From NCBI GenBank assembly GCA_029219385.1, contig JAQXTH010000046.1, positions 1 to 39,351 on the forward strand: 39,351 nucleotides of DNA, in the 5' to 3' direction. Source of the DNA: Prevotellaceae bacterium (GTDB lineage Bacteria; Bacteroidota; Bacteroidia; Bacteroidales; Bacteroidaceae). The stretch's first letter is position 1, and each line of letters begins with the position of its first letter. Made by a program: the position numbers and the translations under genes. The notes under the pieces were generated by a model. The model was not told where the DNA came from and searched no databases. It saw only the letters and a program-made list of their open reading frames with translations. Of the stretch, positions 1-7,411 are shown piece by piece.

Positions 1-186
1 AATAGAAAGGACAATAGCAAAGAATAGAAATTAATCGATTGGCACATGGAAGCAGAATGTGCAGTACATGCTCTAAATGTTTCCCAAATGTTTCCCAATC
101 CCGATATATGTTGCTGATAATCAATGCTCGTTAGCAGCTGCTCAGGCAGCCGTTGAGGAATAAGCGACGGAACTTGAAACTAAGCG

Positions 187-230
187 AGTTAGGCGGTAAG
201 CCCCGAAAACAAAGGGACTTCCGCCTAACT
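187..230. repeat. Strong palindrome / stem-loop
   Basis: AGTTAGGCGG at 187-196 is perfectly complementary to CCGCCTAACT at 221-230. The stem continues inward with AAG/CTT and CCC/GGG after single unpaired bases, leaving a loop of about 10 nt. The stem is therefore about 16 bp. No T-run follows on either strand, so it is not an ordinary intrinsic terminator. It may be a recombination or element-end structure, or part of a structured transcript. Confidence 0.6.
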
Positions 231-488
231 TCGTAAATGGAGGCTCGTTCATTCCGACACGGAAAATGAGCAGAATGAACGGAAATTTTTAGAGAATGTT
301 GCGAGTTTTCAGACCTCATGTTTAGAGCACGTTTAGAGTTCAGAATGACCGAGATACGACACTATAAAAACAACACGTTTTTCTAGATTTGTAGAGATGG
401 TTATGAATACGGTGTCAAATTGTTAGGCGTTATCTTCATAATGGTACTTTTTTAAAGATTCTATTTATTACAAACAAATTAAAATCAT

Positions 489-496
489 TAAATTTG
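489..496 (+). promoter_or_regulatory. Candidate Bacteroidota -7 promoter box for the GH110 gene
   Basis: TAAATTTG matches the Bacteroidota -7 consensus TAnnTTTG and lies 54 bp upstream of the GH110 start codon. No clear TTG -33 element sits at the expected distance, so this is a moderate call based only on the -7 match and position. Confidence 0.35.
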
Positions 497-550
497 TATC
501 GCAATAAAAACATATTAAAATAGTCGTTGAATAACTAAATCGTAATCATT

Positions 551-2413
551 ATGAAAATAAAAAAATCAACTCGACACAATGCTTTTTGTCGAATTTGTCT
601 TTGTATGGTAGTTATATCTACATTTATTTTTTCCCCAACACAACTTAATGCACGAAAAATAACAATTGATTTAACTAAACCGCAATACGGTTTGCTGCCG
701 ACGGTTGGAGATAAAACTTTTTCATCTCGCTTTGCAAGATTGCTCGACAGTTTGAAACATATAGCTACGCCCGAAGACAAAGTGATTATAAAGTTCTCAA
801 AAAACATATATCATATTTATCTTGAAGATACCGAGAAACATGAAGTGTATATATCAAATCATGACCAATCTCAACCAAAGGCTACAGGTTTCTATATTAA
901 CGGTTGGAACAACCTGACGATTGACGGAAAAGGGGCAACATTTATGTTTCACGGCACAATTCTGCCTTTTGTAATGATAAACAGTAATAATTGTAGTTTG
1001 GAAAACTTCAGTGTGGATTTTAACACACCACAAATTTCACAAGTTGAAATAATTTCAAATAACGAAGAAAAGGGCATTTCGTTCCGCCCCTCTCCTGAAG
1101 TAAACCATAAAGTTTCTGATGACGGACGCTTTGAAGTATATGGTGAAGGATGGGGTTACTTCCCTGGCTTTGGTATGGCTTTTGAAAAGGAAACACGACA
1201 TATTGTTTATCGAACGGCCGACATTGGGTTTAATTTAAAACAAATTAAATACCTCAACGACAATACTTATCTTGCGCCAAATTGGAAGGATAGCCGTCTT
1301 ACTCCCGGAACCATTGTAACAATGCGCCCTTATTATCGTCCTGCCCCCGCGGTATATATTGGTGACAATAAAAACACTCGACTTGAAAACATCAACATAC
1401 ATTACGCTGAAGGCATGGGCCTGATTGCCTACCGTTGCAACAACGTGACACTAAAGAAATTTAATGTTTGTCTTCGTGGTGCTGAAGACTCGCGTTATTT
1501 TACCACTCACGCTGATGCCACCCATTTTTCACAATGCAAAGGCAAGATAATCTCCACCCACGGTCTTTATGAAAACATGATGGACGATGCCATAAATGTT
1601 CATGGCATTTACCTAAAAGTTATGGAGCGAATTGATGCTAAAACCCTGCGGCTTGCCTACGGCCACAATCAAGCATGGGGATTTGCTTGGGGAGATGTTG
1701 GCGACAGTGTGACGTTTATCAATACAAAAACCATGGAAAACAGAGGAGAAATAAATTATATAAGTTCCATTACTCCCTCAGATAAAAAAACAGAATTGGG
1801 ATGTCGTGAGTTTATTGCGAAATTCAAAAACTCTCTGCCGGATGAAGTTGGGACAAATGGCAACTATGGAATTGAGAACCTCACATGGACTCCCGAAATA
1901 TATTTTGCCCATAATGTGATTAGAAACAACAGGGCCAGGGGAGCATTGTTTAGTTCTCCAAAACGAACCGTTTGCGAATATAATCTCTTTGACCACACTT
2001 CGGGTTCTGCTATTGTGTTGTGTGGCGATTGCAACGGATGGTATGAAAGCGGAGCAGTGAAAGACCTTGTTATACGCAAAAACCGTTTTGTCAACTCCCT
2101 AACAAGCCTATTTCAGTTTACTAATGCCATTATTTCGATTTATCCTGTCATTCCGGAAATCAAGAATCAGTCAAGAAAATTTCATGGTGGCACACCTTCG
2201 GCAATAGTTATATCCGACAATGTTTTTGAAACTTTTGACGCTCCTCTGCTATATGCCAAGTCTGTAGATGGTCTTCAGTTTATAAACAATAAAGTAATAA
2301 AGAATACGGACTTCAAGCCATTTCATTTCAACACCCACCCTATTTTGTTTGAAAATGTAATCAACGGTTATGCTCCGGGATTTGATATCAAAAATAACGA
2401 TTTAACCGAATAA
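551..2413 (+). CDS. Secreted alpha-1,3-galactosidase, glycoside hydrolase family 110
   Basis: This is a 620-residue exported enzyme of family GH110. Members remove terminal alpha-1,3-linked galactose, as in blood group B antigen and the linear Gal-alpha-1,3-Gal epitope, from host glycans. An N-terminal signal peptide (about residues 1-35, with a hydrophobic core after a basic start) predicts export. The rest has the parallel beta-helix style of the family. Diagnostic motifs I recognise are ADATHF (321-326), MMDDAINVHG (from 343, with an Asp pair at 345-346 in the catalytic region), and later segments reading RGALFSSP, DHTSGSAIVLCGDCNGW and FQFTNAIISIYP. The length is normal and the gene appears intact. 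It stands alone between a candidate promoter and a strong terminator, so it is probably monocistronic. Specificity for branched versus linear substrates cannot be read from the sequence. Confidence 0.93.
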   Translation: MKIKKSTRHNAFCRICLCMVVISTFIFSPTQLNARKITIDLTKPQYGLLPTVGDKTFSSRFARLLDSLKHIATPEDKVIIKFSKNIYHIYLEDTEKHEVYISNHDQSQPKATGFYINGWNNLTIDGKGATFMFHGTILPFVMINSNNCSLENFSVDFNTPQISQVEIISNNEEKGISFRPSPEVNHKVSDDGRFEVYGEGWGYFPGFGMAFEKETRHIVYRTADIGFNLKQIKYLNDNTYLAPNWKDSRLTPGTIVTMRPYYRPAPAVYIGDNKNTRLENINIHYAEGMGLIAYRCNNVTLKKFNVCLRGAEDSRYFTTHADATHFSQCKGKIISTHGLYENMMDDAINVHGIYLKVMERIDAKTLRLAYGHNQAWGFAWGDVGDSVTFINTKTMENRGEINYISSITPSDKKTELGCREFIAKFKNSLPDEVGTNGNYGIENLTWTPEIYFAHNVIRNNRARGALFSSPKRTVCEYNLFDHTSGSAIVLCGDCNGWYESGAVKDLVIRKNRFVNSLTSLFQFTNAIISIYPVIPEIKNQSRKFHGGTPSAIVISDNVFETFDAPLLYAKSVDGLQFINNKVIKNTDFKPFHFNTHPILFENVINGYAPGFDIKNNDLTE

Positions 2414-2424
2414 TTCTTAATATC

Positions 2425-2484
2425 ACAAACAATTCTTCTTTAACTAAAATTGCCGAAATTTTAGTGAGGAGGAGAATTGTTTGT
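2425..2484 (+). terminator. Long two-part hairpin terminator after GH110
   Basis: ACAAACAATTCT (2425-2436) pairs perfectly with AGAATTGTTTGT (2473-2484). Inside it ACTAAAATT (2443-2451) pairs with AATTTTAGT (2457-2465). The structure starts 12 bp after the GH110 stop codon. It is followed by TT and then A-rich sequence, and a smaller CTGTTT/AAACAG hairpin lies just beyond, near 2492-2507. Very likely the end of the GH110 transcript. Confidence 0.75.
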
Positions 2485-2590
2485 TTAAAAAACTGTTTAT
2501 AAAAACAGACTCTAATTCTTAATCGGTCATTAGATATGAGACAAAATCATGTTTCATAGCCTTGTCAAAGCAATTATCAGATAAAATAAG

Positions 2591-2598
2591 TATATTTG
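2591..2598 (+). promoter_or_regulatory. Candidate -7 promoter box for the amino-sugar cluster
   Basis: TATATTTG followed by CA matches TAnnTTTG and lies 20 bp upstream of the ketoisomerase start, which implies a very short leader. The nearest TTG upstream is about 26 nt away, longer than the usual 19-21, so the -33 element is uncertain. It would drive the co-directional genes from 2619 to 8929. Confidence 0.5.
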
Positions 2599-2618
2599 CA
2601 GCATAAATACCATCACGC

Positions 2619-3038
2619 ATGACTATCAACGATTGCAAAACCATTGTTTTCCCCACTCACAGTGACTGTCGTGGCAGCCTCACACTTGTAGACAGCACCA
2701 CAGTTTCCGAATTGTTGCCTTTTGCCCCCCGACGTTGGTTTTGGATTCACTCGACACCCCACGGGATTACAAGAGGTTGTCACGCACATCGCACCTGTTG
2801 GGAAATCGTCACAGCTATAAGTGGACAGCTCAAACTAACTCTTGATGATGGATTAAACTCCAAGTCGATAATCCTCGACAATCCTCGGGAGGGGGTTGTT
2901 ATTCCTCCTATGATTTGGTGTAAATTGAGCGATTTCACCGAGGGTTGCGTTTGTATGGCGCTTGCATCAGAAGACTATGATACAAACGGATATATCAACG
3001 ATTACCAAGTGTTTGTCAAGGAAATAAAAAATGATTGA
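2619..3038 (+). CDS. fdtA: dTDP-4-keto-6-deoxyhexose 3,4-ketoisomerase (FdtA/QdtA/WxcM-like cupin)
   Basis: This 139-residue single-domain cupin belongs to the WxcM-like/FdtA family. These enzymes isomerise dTDP-4-keto-6-deoxy-glucose to the 3-keto sugar, which an aminotransferase then aminates. The family signature is clear: RGCHAHRTCWEIVTAISG (about 52-69, with the conserved paired histidines), LDDG, then IPPMIWCKL and ALASEDYD near the C-terminus, and the final YINDYQVF. The length is typical. It is the first gene of a tight cluster and overlaps the next gene by 8 bp. The aminotransferase two genes downstream supports the assignment. Whether the product has galacto (Fuc3N) or gluco (Qui3N) configuration cannot be decided here. 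The rmlA and rmlB genes that supply the substrate are not in the window. Confidence 0.85.
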   Translation: MTINDCKTIVFPTHSDCRGSLTLVDSTTVSELLPFAPRRWFWIHSTPHGITRGCHAHRTCWEIVTAISGQLKLTLDDGLNSKSIILDNPREGVVIPPMIWCKLSDFTEGCVCMALASEDYDTNGYINDYQVFVKEIKND

Positions 3039-3987
3039 ACTGGTACCATATAGTGTCGTCAAGAAAGATGAGTGGGATAACTTTGTTTCTGTTTCACGCA
3101 CCCCCACTCTATTGCATTACCGTGACTATATGGACTATCATTCCAACAGATTTCAAGACGCTTCCTTAATATTTAAGTCGCGAGATAAAATTATGGCATT
3201 GTTGCCGGCTTGCATCAGTCGCAATAATCCCAACGTCATTGTATCTCACGAGGGTCTTACATATGGAGGCTTTATTCTTGCAGACAAACTTCACACATCT
3301 TTTTTGGAAGAAATTTTCAAATCTGCATTAAATTACTACAAAGAAACATTTAAAGCTTTGCAAATAACAATTAAACCTATACCATATATATATATGGAAA
3401 AACCTTGCGATGAACAATTATATCTTTTGCATAGATTTGGAGCAACAATAACGGGCAGAAATTTAAGCCAAGCAATCAATTTGACCAAGCCCGTAAAAAT
3501 GAACACTTTACGTCAGAGATGTATAAAAAAAGCCGTGCAAAACGGCATCCAAGTGAAAGAAGCATTAAACCATAATGAATGGAACGATTTTCATGCCCTT
3601 CTCACACTAACATTAAAAACACGCCATTCTGTCACACCAACACATTCTGCCGACGAACTATGGCTTCTACATACACGCTTTCCAAAACAAATCAGGCTTT
3701 TCGTTTCATACAAACACGAGACAATGTTGGCAGCCTGTGTAGTATATGTTTCAAAAAATGTGGCACACACACAATATCTTGCTTCTTCTGTGGAGGGACG
3801 AAAATATGGAGCTCTTGATATTATAATAAACTCTCTTATTTCAAGTAAATGGATTGAGGAATGCAAATACCTTGACTTTGGAATCTCTACAGAGTATGAC
3901 GGCAGTCTCAACTACGGACTTGCGTTGCAAAAAGAAGGTTTTGACGGTCATGGAGTATGCTATGACATTTATTCTTTAAAATTATGA
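3031..3987 (+). CDS. GNAT/FemAB-like acyltransferase of the amino-sugar cluster
   Basis: A 318-residue protein resembling the Bacteroidota GNAT_like/FemAB-type acyltransferases often found beside FdtA and DegT aminotransferases. Recognisable segments are the N-terminal WDNFVSVSRTPTLLHYRDYMDYH, the SHEGLTYGGF stretch (about 72-81), the central arginine/lysine-rich MNTLRQRCIKKAV, and a C-terminal half reading QYLASSVEGRKYGALD and LDFGISTE. There is no signal peptide, so it is cytoplasmic. It starts inside the end of the ketoisomerase gene and its stop overlaps the next start (ATGA), which indicates translational coupling. I infer that it acylates the 3-amino group of the dTDP-sugar, replacing the hexapeptide-repeat acetyltransferase (FdtC/QdtC) of classical pathways. 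A role in transferring an acyl or aminoacyl group elsewhere on the glycan is also possible. Confidence 0.7.
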   Translation: MIELVPYSVVKKDEWDNFVSVSRTPTLLHYRDYMDYHSNRFQDASLIFKSRDKIMALLPACISRNNPNVIVSHEGLTYGGFILADKLHTSFLEEIFKSALNYYKETFKALQITIKPIPYIYMEKPCDEQLYLLHRFGATITGRNLSQAINLTKPVKMNTLRQRCIKKAVQNGIQVKEALNHNEWNDFHALLTLTLKTRHSVTPTHSADELWLLHTRFPKQIRLFVSYKHETMLAACVVYVSKNVAHTQYLASSVEGRKYGALDIIINSLISSKWIEECKYLDFGISTEYDGSLNYGLALQKEGFDGHGVCYDIYSLKL

Positions 3988-5081
3988 ACGTCGCATATTT
4001 AGATCTTGAAAATATAAACGGATTACATAAAGACAAATTGAGAGATGCCGTTTGTGATGTTATCGCTTCAGGGCAATATCTTAATTCCGATACGGTGTGT
4101 GATTTTGAGAAGCGATGGGCATCATATTGTGGTTGCAAATATTGCGTGTCGACAGCCAACGGACTTGATGCACTCACTGCTATACTTGTGGCCATGAAGC
4201 ATATTTATAACTGGGCAAATGACAGTGAGGTCATTGTTTCATCACATACGTTTATTGCTTCATTTCAAGCCATAAGTCGCGCAGGATTGAAACCGGTTGC
4301 CTGTGAAGTATGTGCGACGACATACCAAATGGATTTGGAATATGCTCAAAAACTTATCAATAAATCTACCGTAGCATTTATGCCGGTATATATTTATGGT
4401 ATGGTTGATGATTTTCAAAAAATATCAGATTTTTCAAAATCTTATGGTCTGAAAATTGTGACAGATGCTTGTCAGGCACATGGCTCGTGTCGTTTTAAAA
4501 CCATTGGTCATGCTGCAGCCTTCAGTTTCTACCCCGGCAAAAATCTCGGTGCTCTTGGCGATGGAGGTTGTTTGGTAACAAACGACATTAAAATCGCAAC
4601 GATTGCACGTACTTTTTGCAACTATGGCGCAGAAATCAAATACCGACACACCCTAAAAGGCATAAACTCCAGACTCGATTCCATTCAAGCCGCAATACTT
4701 AAAGTTAAACTTCAGTATCTTGACAAAGAAAACTTTATTAGAAATAATTTTGCCACCTATCTTAATAATAGAATTAGCAATAAAATCATAAAACTTCCAT
4801 ACAACGGAAAGAATAATATCTTGACCAATCGTCATATATATCCCGTGTTTTGCGAGAAGAGAGATCTGTTAAAAGAATATCTTGCAGAAAACTATATTGA
4901 GACAATTATACACTATCCCATACCTCCCCATAAACAAAAGGCATATAAAGAATTAAATTCAATAAATCTGCCAGTTTGTGAAAAAATTTGTAATCAAGAA
5001 CTCAGTATTCCGCTTAATTCAAACATTTCGCTCGCGCAACTTGATTACATAATTGACACTATAAACAATTTCAGACCTTAG
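3984..5081 (+). CDS. fdtB: DegT/DnrJ/EryC1/StrS-family sugar aminotransferase (FdtB/QdtB-like)
   Basis: A 365-residue PLP-dependent aminotransferase that most likely converts the 3-keto sugar nucleotide from the upstream ketoisomerase to the 3-amino sugar. Visible family features are STANGLDAL (57-64, cofactor phosphate region), TDACQAHG (Asp161, contacts the pyridine nitrogen in the family) and FYPGKNLGALGDGG with Lys186 as the Schiff-base lysine. The segment NSRLDSIQAAIL is also typical, and the length fits the family. The start codon overlaps the stop of the acyltransferase gene by 4 bp. The pairing with a WxcM-like isomerase argues for a 3-aminotransferase rather than a 4-aminotransferase. 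Exact sugar stereochemistry is unresolved. Confidence 0.85.
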   Translation: MNVAYLDLENINGLHKDKLRDAVCDVIASGQYLNSDTVCDFEKRWASYCGCKYCVSTANGLDALTAILVAMKHIYNWANDSEVIVSSHTFIASFQAISRAGLKPVACEVCATTYQMDLEYAQKLINKSTVAFMPVYIYGMVDDFQKISDFSKSYGLKIVTDACQAHGSCRFKTIGHAAAFSFYPGKNLGALGDGGCLVTNDIKIATIARTFCNYGAEIKYRHTLKGINSRLDSIQAAILKVKLQYLDKENFIRNNFATYLNNRISNKIIKLPYNGKNNILTNRHIYPVFCEKRDLLKEYLAENYIETIIHYPIPPHKQKAYKELNSINLPVCEKICNQELSIPLNSNISLAQLDYIIDTINNFRP

Positions 5082-5094
5082 AACACAAAAAGCA

Positions 5095-5901
5095 ATGTCA
5101 CTCCCCACTATAGAACTTCTGATTTGTACAACTGGAGAAAGAATAGAACGTGTTCCTTCCATATTACTTGAACCGACAGAAGGAATATCCTATATCGTCT
5201 CTCATCAACATGTCAATTATATGCACTGCCCTCCGATATTGTCTGCGCGCAATGACGTGAAAATATTTCATATTGATGGACGAGGACTTTGTGCCAACCG
5301 AAATAATGCCATATCTCATGCGTCAGCCGACCTGCTTGTTATATCCGACGACGACGTGAGAGTTTCTTTAAAGGCTTTGACAAGACTTAGAAATATTGCC
5401 AAAGAAAATCCACAAACAGACATATTCTCTTTTATTACAAATACAATTGAGGGGAAACCATTACACTATTATCCAACAAAAAGTTTTATTTATCCAAACA
5501 TTCCTAAAGGTTTTTATTATAATTCTACAGGTTTGGTTTTGCGAAGAAACGCAAATATTCCTTCGTTTGATACACGCTTCGGTCTTGGCTCGGAGTGTCT
5601 GGAAATGGGCGAAGAAGATATTTTTATTTATGATTGCCACAAACGAAATTTGCGCATAGAATTTTTCCCGGAAACGCTGCAAACCGTTTTATCGCCAATC
5701 ACCACGTCAAGCGCTTACGTCAACCGCGCTTCATTGCAAGAATCAAAAGGAGCAGTTCTGACTATAATCTACGGACTTTTCGGAGCTTCATTAAGAATAT
5801 TTTACACCGCATTACTATTCCGAAAAACCATTCCACCGCTCACACATCTCAAAAATATGTTTAATGGCATGACATACATAATGAAACATAAACGAAAATA
5901 A
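5095..5901 (+). CDS. Family 2 glycosyltransferase
   Basis: A 268-residue GT-A fold glycosyltransferase. The N-terminus (IELLICTTGER) forms the first Rossmann strand, GLCANRNNAI precedes the nucleotide-sugar binding part, and ISDDDV (about 83-88) carries the metal-binding acidic cluster. GMGEED-like acidic sequence (LEMGEEDIF, about 169-177) resembles the catalytic base region of GT2 enzymes. Near the C-terminus a hydrophobic stretch (about 225-243) could anchor it to the inner face of the membrane. It lies 13 bp after the aminotransferase and 12 bp before the next gene. I infer that it transfers the modified amino sugar, or a neighbouring residue, during surface glycan assembly. Donor and acceptor cannot be predicted. 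Confidence 0.8.
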   Translation: MSLPTIELLICTTGERIERVPSILLEPTEGISYIVSHQHVNYMHCPPILSARNDVKIFHIDGRGLCANRNNAISHASADLLVISDDDVRVSLKALTRLRNIAKENPQTDIFSFITNTIEGKPLHYYPTKSFIYPNIPKGFYYNSTGLVLRRNANIPSFDTRFGLGSECLEMGEEDIFIYDCHKRNLRIEFFPETLQTVLSPITTSSAYVNRASLQESKGAVLTIIYGLFGASLRIFYTALLFRKTIPPLTHLKNMFNGMTYIMKHKRK

Positions 5902-5913
5902 CTTTCTATAACA

Positions 5914-7386
5914 ATGCACCGACTCAAAGAACTATTTATAGCAACTTTTCATGTTTCTCCAATCACCGTCAATCCTATAACAGGGTCAGGCAGCAACCGT
6001 CAATACTTCAGATTGTCTGATAACATCCATTCTGCGATAGGGGTTATCGGTACATCAATAGAAGAAAACAATGCTTTCATAGGTATCACCCGACATTTTT
6101 ATAGGCAGGGGTTACCTGTCCCCAAAATATATTGTGTCAGTTCGGACATGATGGCATATTTGCAGTCGGATCTTGGCAAAGTTTCGCTTTATGACAAATT
6201 ATCAAACGCACGTGTTACAGGTATTTATGGTGAGACAGACATTAAACTGCTAAAAGAAGCCATTTCTCTACTGCCACTCATTCAAGTGAAAGGTAGCAAA
6301 GGGCTCGACACATCTCTATGTTACCCAACGGCAACAATGGACGCAAAATCCATACGATTTGATTTGAATTATTTTAAATATTGTTTTTTAAAGTTAATTC
6401 CAAATCTTGAATTTAATGAGATAAAACTTGAAAATGACTTTGACCTTCTGACAAACGATATTATCACTATTGCAGAAGAAAGCAATTATATCATGTTGCG
6501 TGATTGTCAGTCGCGCAACATAATGTTAAAGAAAGATGGCGACAACATTCAACCTTATTTTATTGACTACCAAGGCTGTCGGTTAGGTCCTCATGAATAT
6601 GACCTGGCTTCTTTCCTGTGGCAATCGTCAGCAAAATATCCACAGTCGTTGCGCGATGAACTTATAGAGACATATATTGAAGCTTTGAAAAACGTTGCCG
6701 ACGTTCCCATCTCCATTAAAAAGACGCATCAAAGATTAAGGATAATGCTTTTGTTTCGTCTTCTTCAGGTGTTGGGTGCATATGGTTTCAGAGGATATAT
6801 TGAACACAAGAAATATTTTCTTGATTCTATTCCTCCGGCAATCAACAATCTGAAAATTTTGCTTAACAACGATATTTCAGATAAATACTTATATCTAAAT
6901 ACAATACTGATAAAACTTATTTCTTTCTTTGAAGAAGAAGAAGAAAACGAGAAAAAAAATATGGCAAAGGAGATAGAATCTGAACTGACCGTGACCGTAT
7001 GGAGTTTCAGTTATAAAAAAGGTGTACCGACAGACAACTCCGGAAATGGCGGTGGCTATGTGTTTGATTGCAGGTCTACCCACAACCCTGGAAAATACGA
7101 ACAATATAAACAGTTGACAGGACTTGATCGACCGGTGATTGAATTTCTTGAAAAAGACGGTGAAATTGTTTCTTTTCTTAGTCATATATATCCGATTGTT
7201 GAACATCACACACAACGCTTCATAGAAAGAAAATTCAACAGTCTCATGATATGTTTTGGTTGCACCGGAGGACAACACCGCAGTGTCTATTCCGCACAAC
7301 ACACGGCTCAACACTTACACGCATTGTTCCCGAACATAAAGATACACCTTATACACCGTGAGCAAAACATTGACAAATATCTGTAA
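5914..7386 (+). CDS. Fusion of aminoglycoside-phosphotransferase-like sugar kinase with RapZ C-terminal domain
   Basis: A 490-residue two-domain protein. Residues 1 to about 340 form an APH-like kinase related to AmgK-type anomeric sugar kinases: GSGSNRQYFRL (24-34) in the nucleotide loop, LRDCQSRNIM with catalytic Asp197 and Asn202, and IDYQG with metal-binding Asp218. A very acidic linker (EEEEE around 340-344) follows. Residues 357-490 match the C-terminal domain of RapZ: VTVWSFSYKKG, FDCRSTHNPGKY (384-395) and CFGCTGGQHRSV (447-458). In enterobacteria that domain senses glucosamine-6-phosphate. The RapZ N-terminal Walker P-loop domain is missing and the APH kinase takes its place. Met350 (ATG at 6961) could start a separate RapZ-C polypeptide. 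Inference: it links phosphorylation of an amino sugar (MurNAc/GlcNAc-like) to amino-sugar sensing in cell-envelope supply. Confidence 0.82.
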   Translation: MHRLKELFIATFHVSPITVNPITGSGSNRQYFRLSDNIHSAIGVIGTSIEENNAFIGITRHFYRQGLPVPKIYCVSSDMMAYLQSDLGKVSLYDKLSNARVTGIYGETDIKLLKEAISLLPLIQVKGSKGLDTSLCYPTATMDAKSIRFDLNYFKYCFLKLIPNLEFNEIKLENDFDLLTNDIITIAEESNYIMLRDCQSRNIMLKKDGDNIQPYFIDYQGCRLGPHEYDLASFLWQSSAKYPQSLRDELIETYIEALKNVADVPISIKKTHQRLRIMLLFRLLQVLGAYGFRGYIEHKKYFLDSIPPAINNLKILLNNDISDKYLYLNTILIKLISFFEEEEENEKKNMAKEIESELTVTVWSFSYKKGVPTDNSGNGGGYVFDCRSTHNPGKYEQYKQLTGLDRPVIEFLEKDGEIVSFLSHIYPIVEHHTQRFIERKFNSLMICFGCTGGQHRSVYSAQHTAQHLHALFPNIKIHLIHREQNIDKYL

Positions 7387-7411
7387 ACCTTTAATATTCA
7401 AATTATAGAAC

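Larger units (their letters stand above)
1..550. other. Gene-free, hairpin-rich leader region
   Basis: I find no convincing gene in this stretch. A 62-codon open frame on the minus strand (131-319) has no recognisable domain and coincides with palindromic DNA, so I treat it as non-coding. The region holds an 11-bp tandem direct repeat (AAATGTTTCCC at 75-85 and 86-96), a small GCTGC/GCAGC hairpin near 136-150, the strong hairpin listed separately at 187-230, and an inverted repeat CGTTCATTC/GAATGAACG around 247-281. Near the two ends GCTCTAAA (70-77) and its complement TTTAGAGC (about 320-327) face each other. It could be a small non-autonomous element, the remnant of a larger mobile element, or a structured RNA. 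None of these is proven. Confidence 0.45.

Noticed and set aside
187-230. Integron attC-like site (GTTAGGC/GCCTAAC)
   Set aside because: attC sites run RYYYAAC ... GTTRRRY. Here the order is GTTAGGC ... GCCTAAC on both strands, and no integron integrase or cassette is present.
131-319. 62-codon minus-strand open frame
   Set aside because: No recognisable domain or signal, and it coincides with several palindromes. More likely non-coding.
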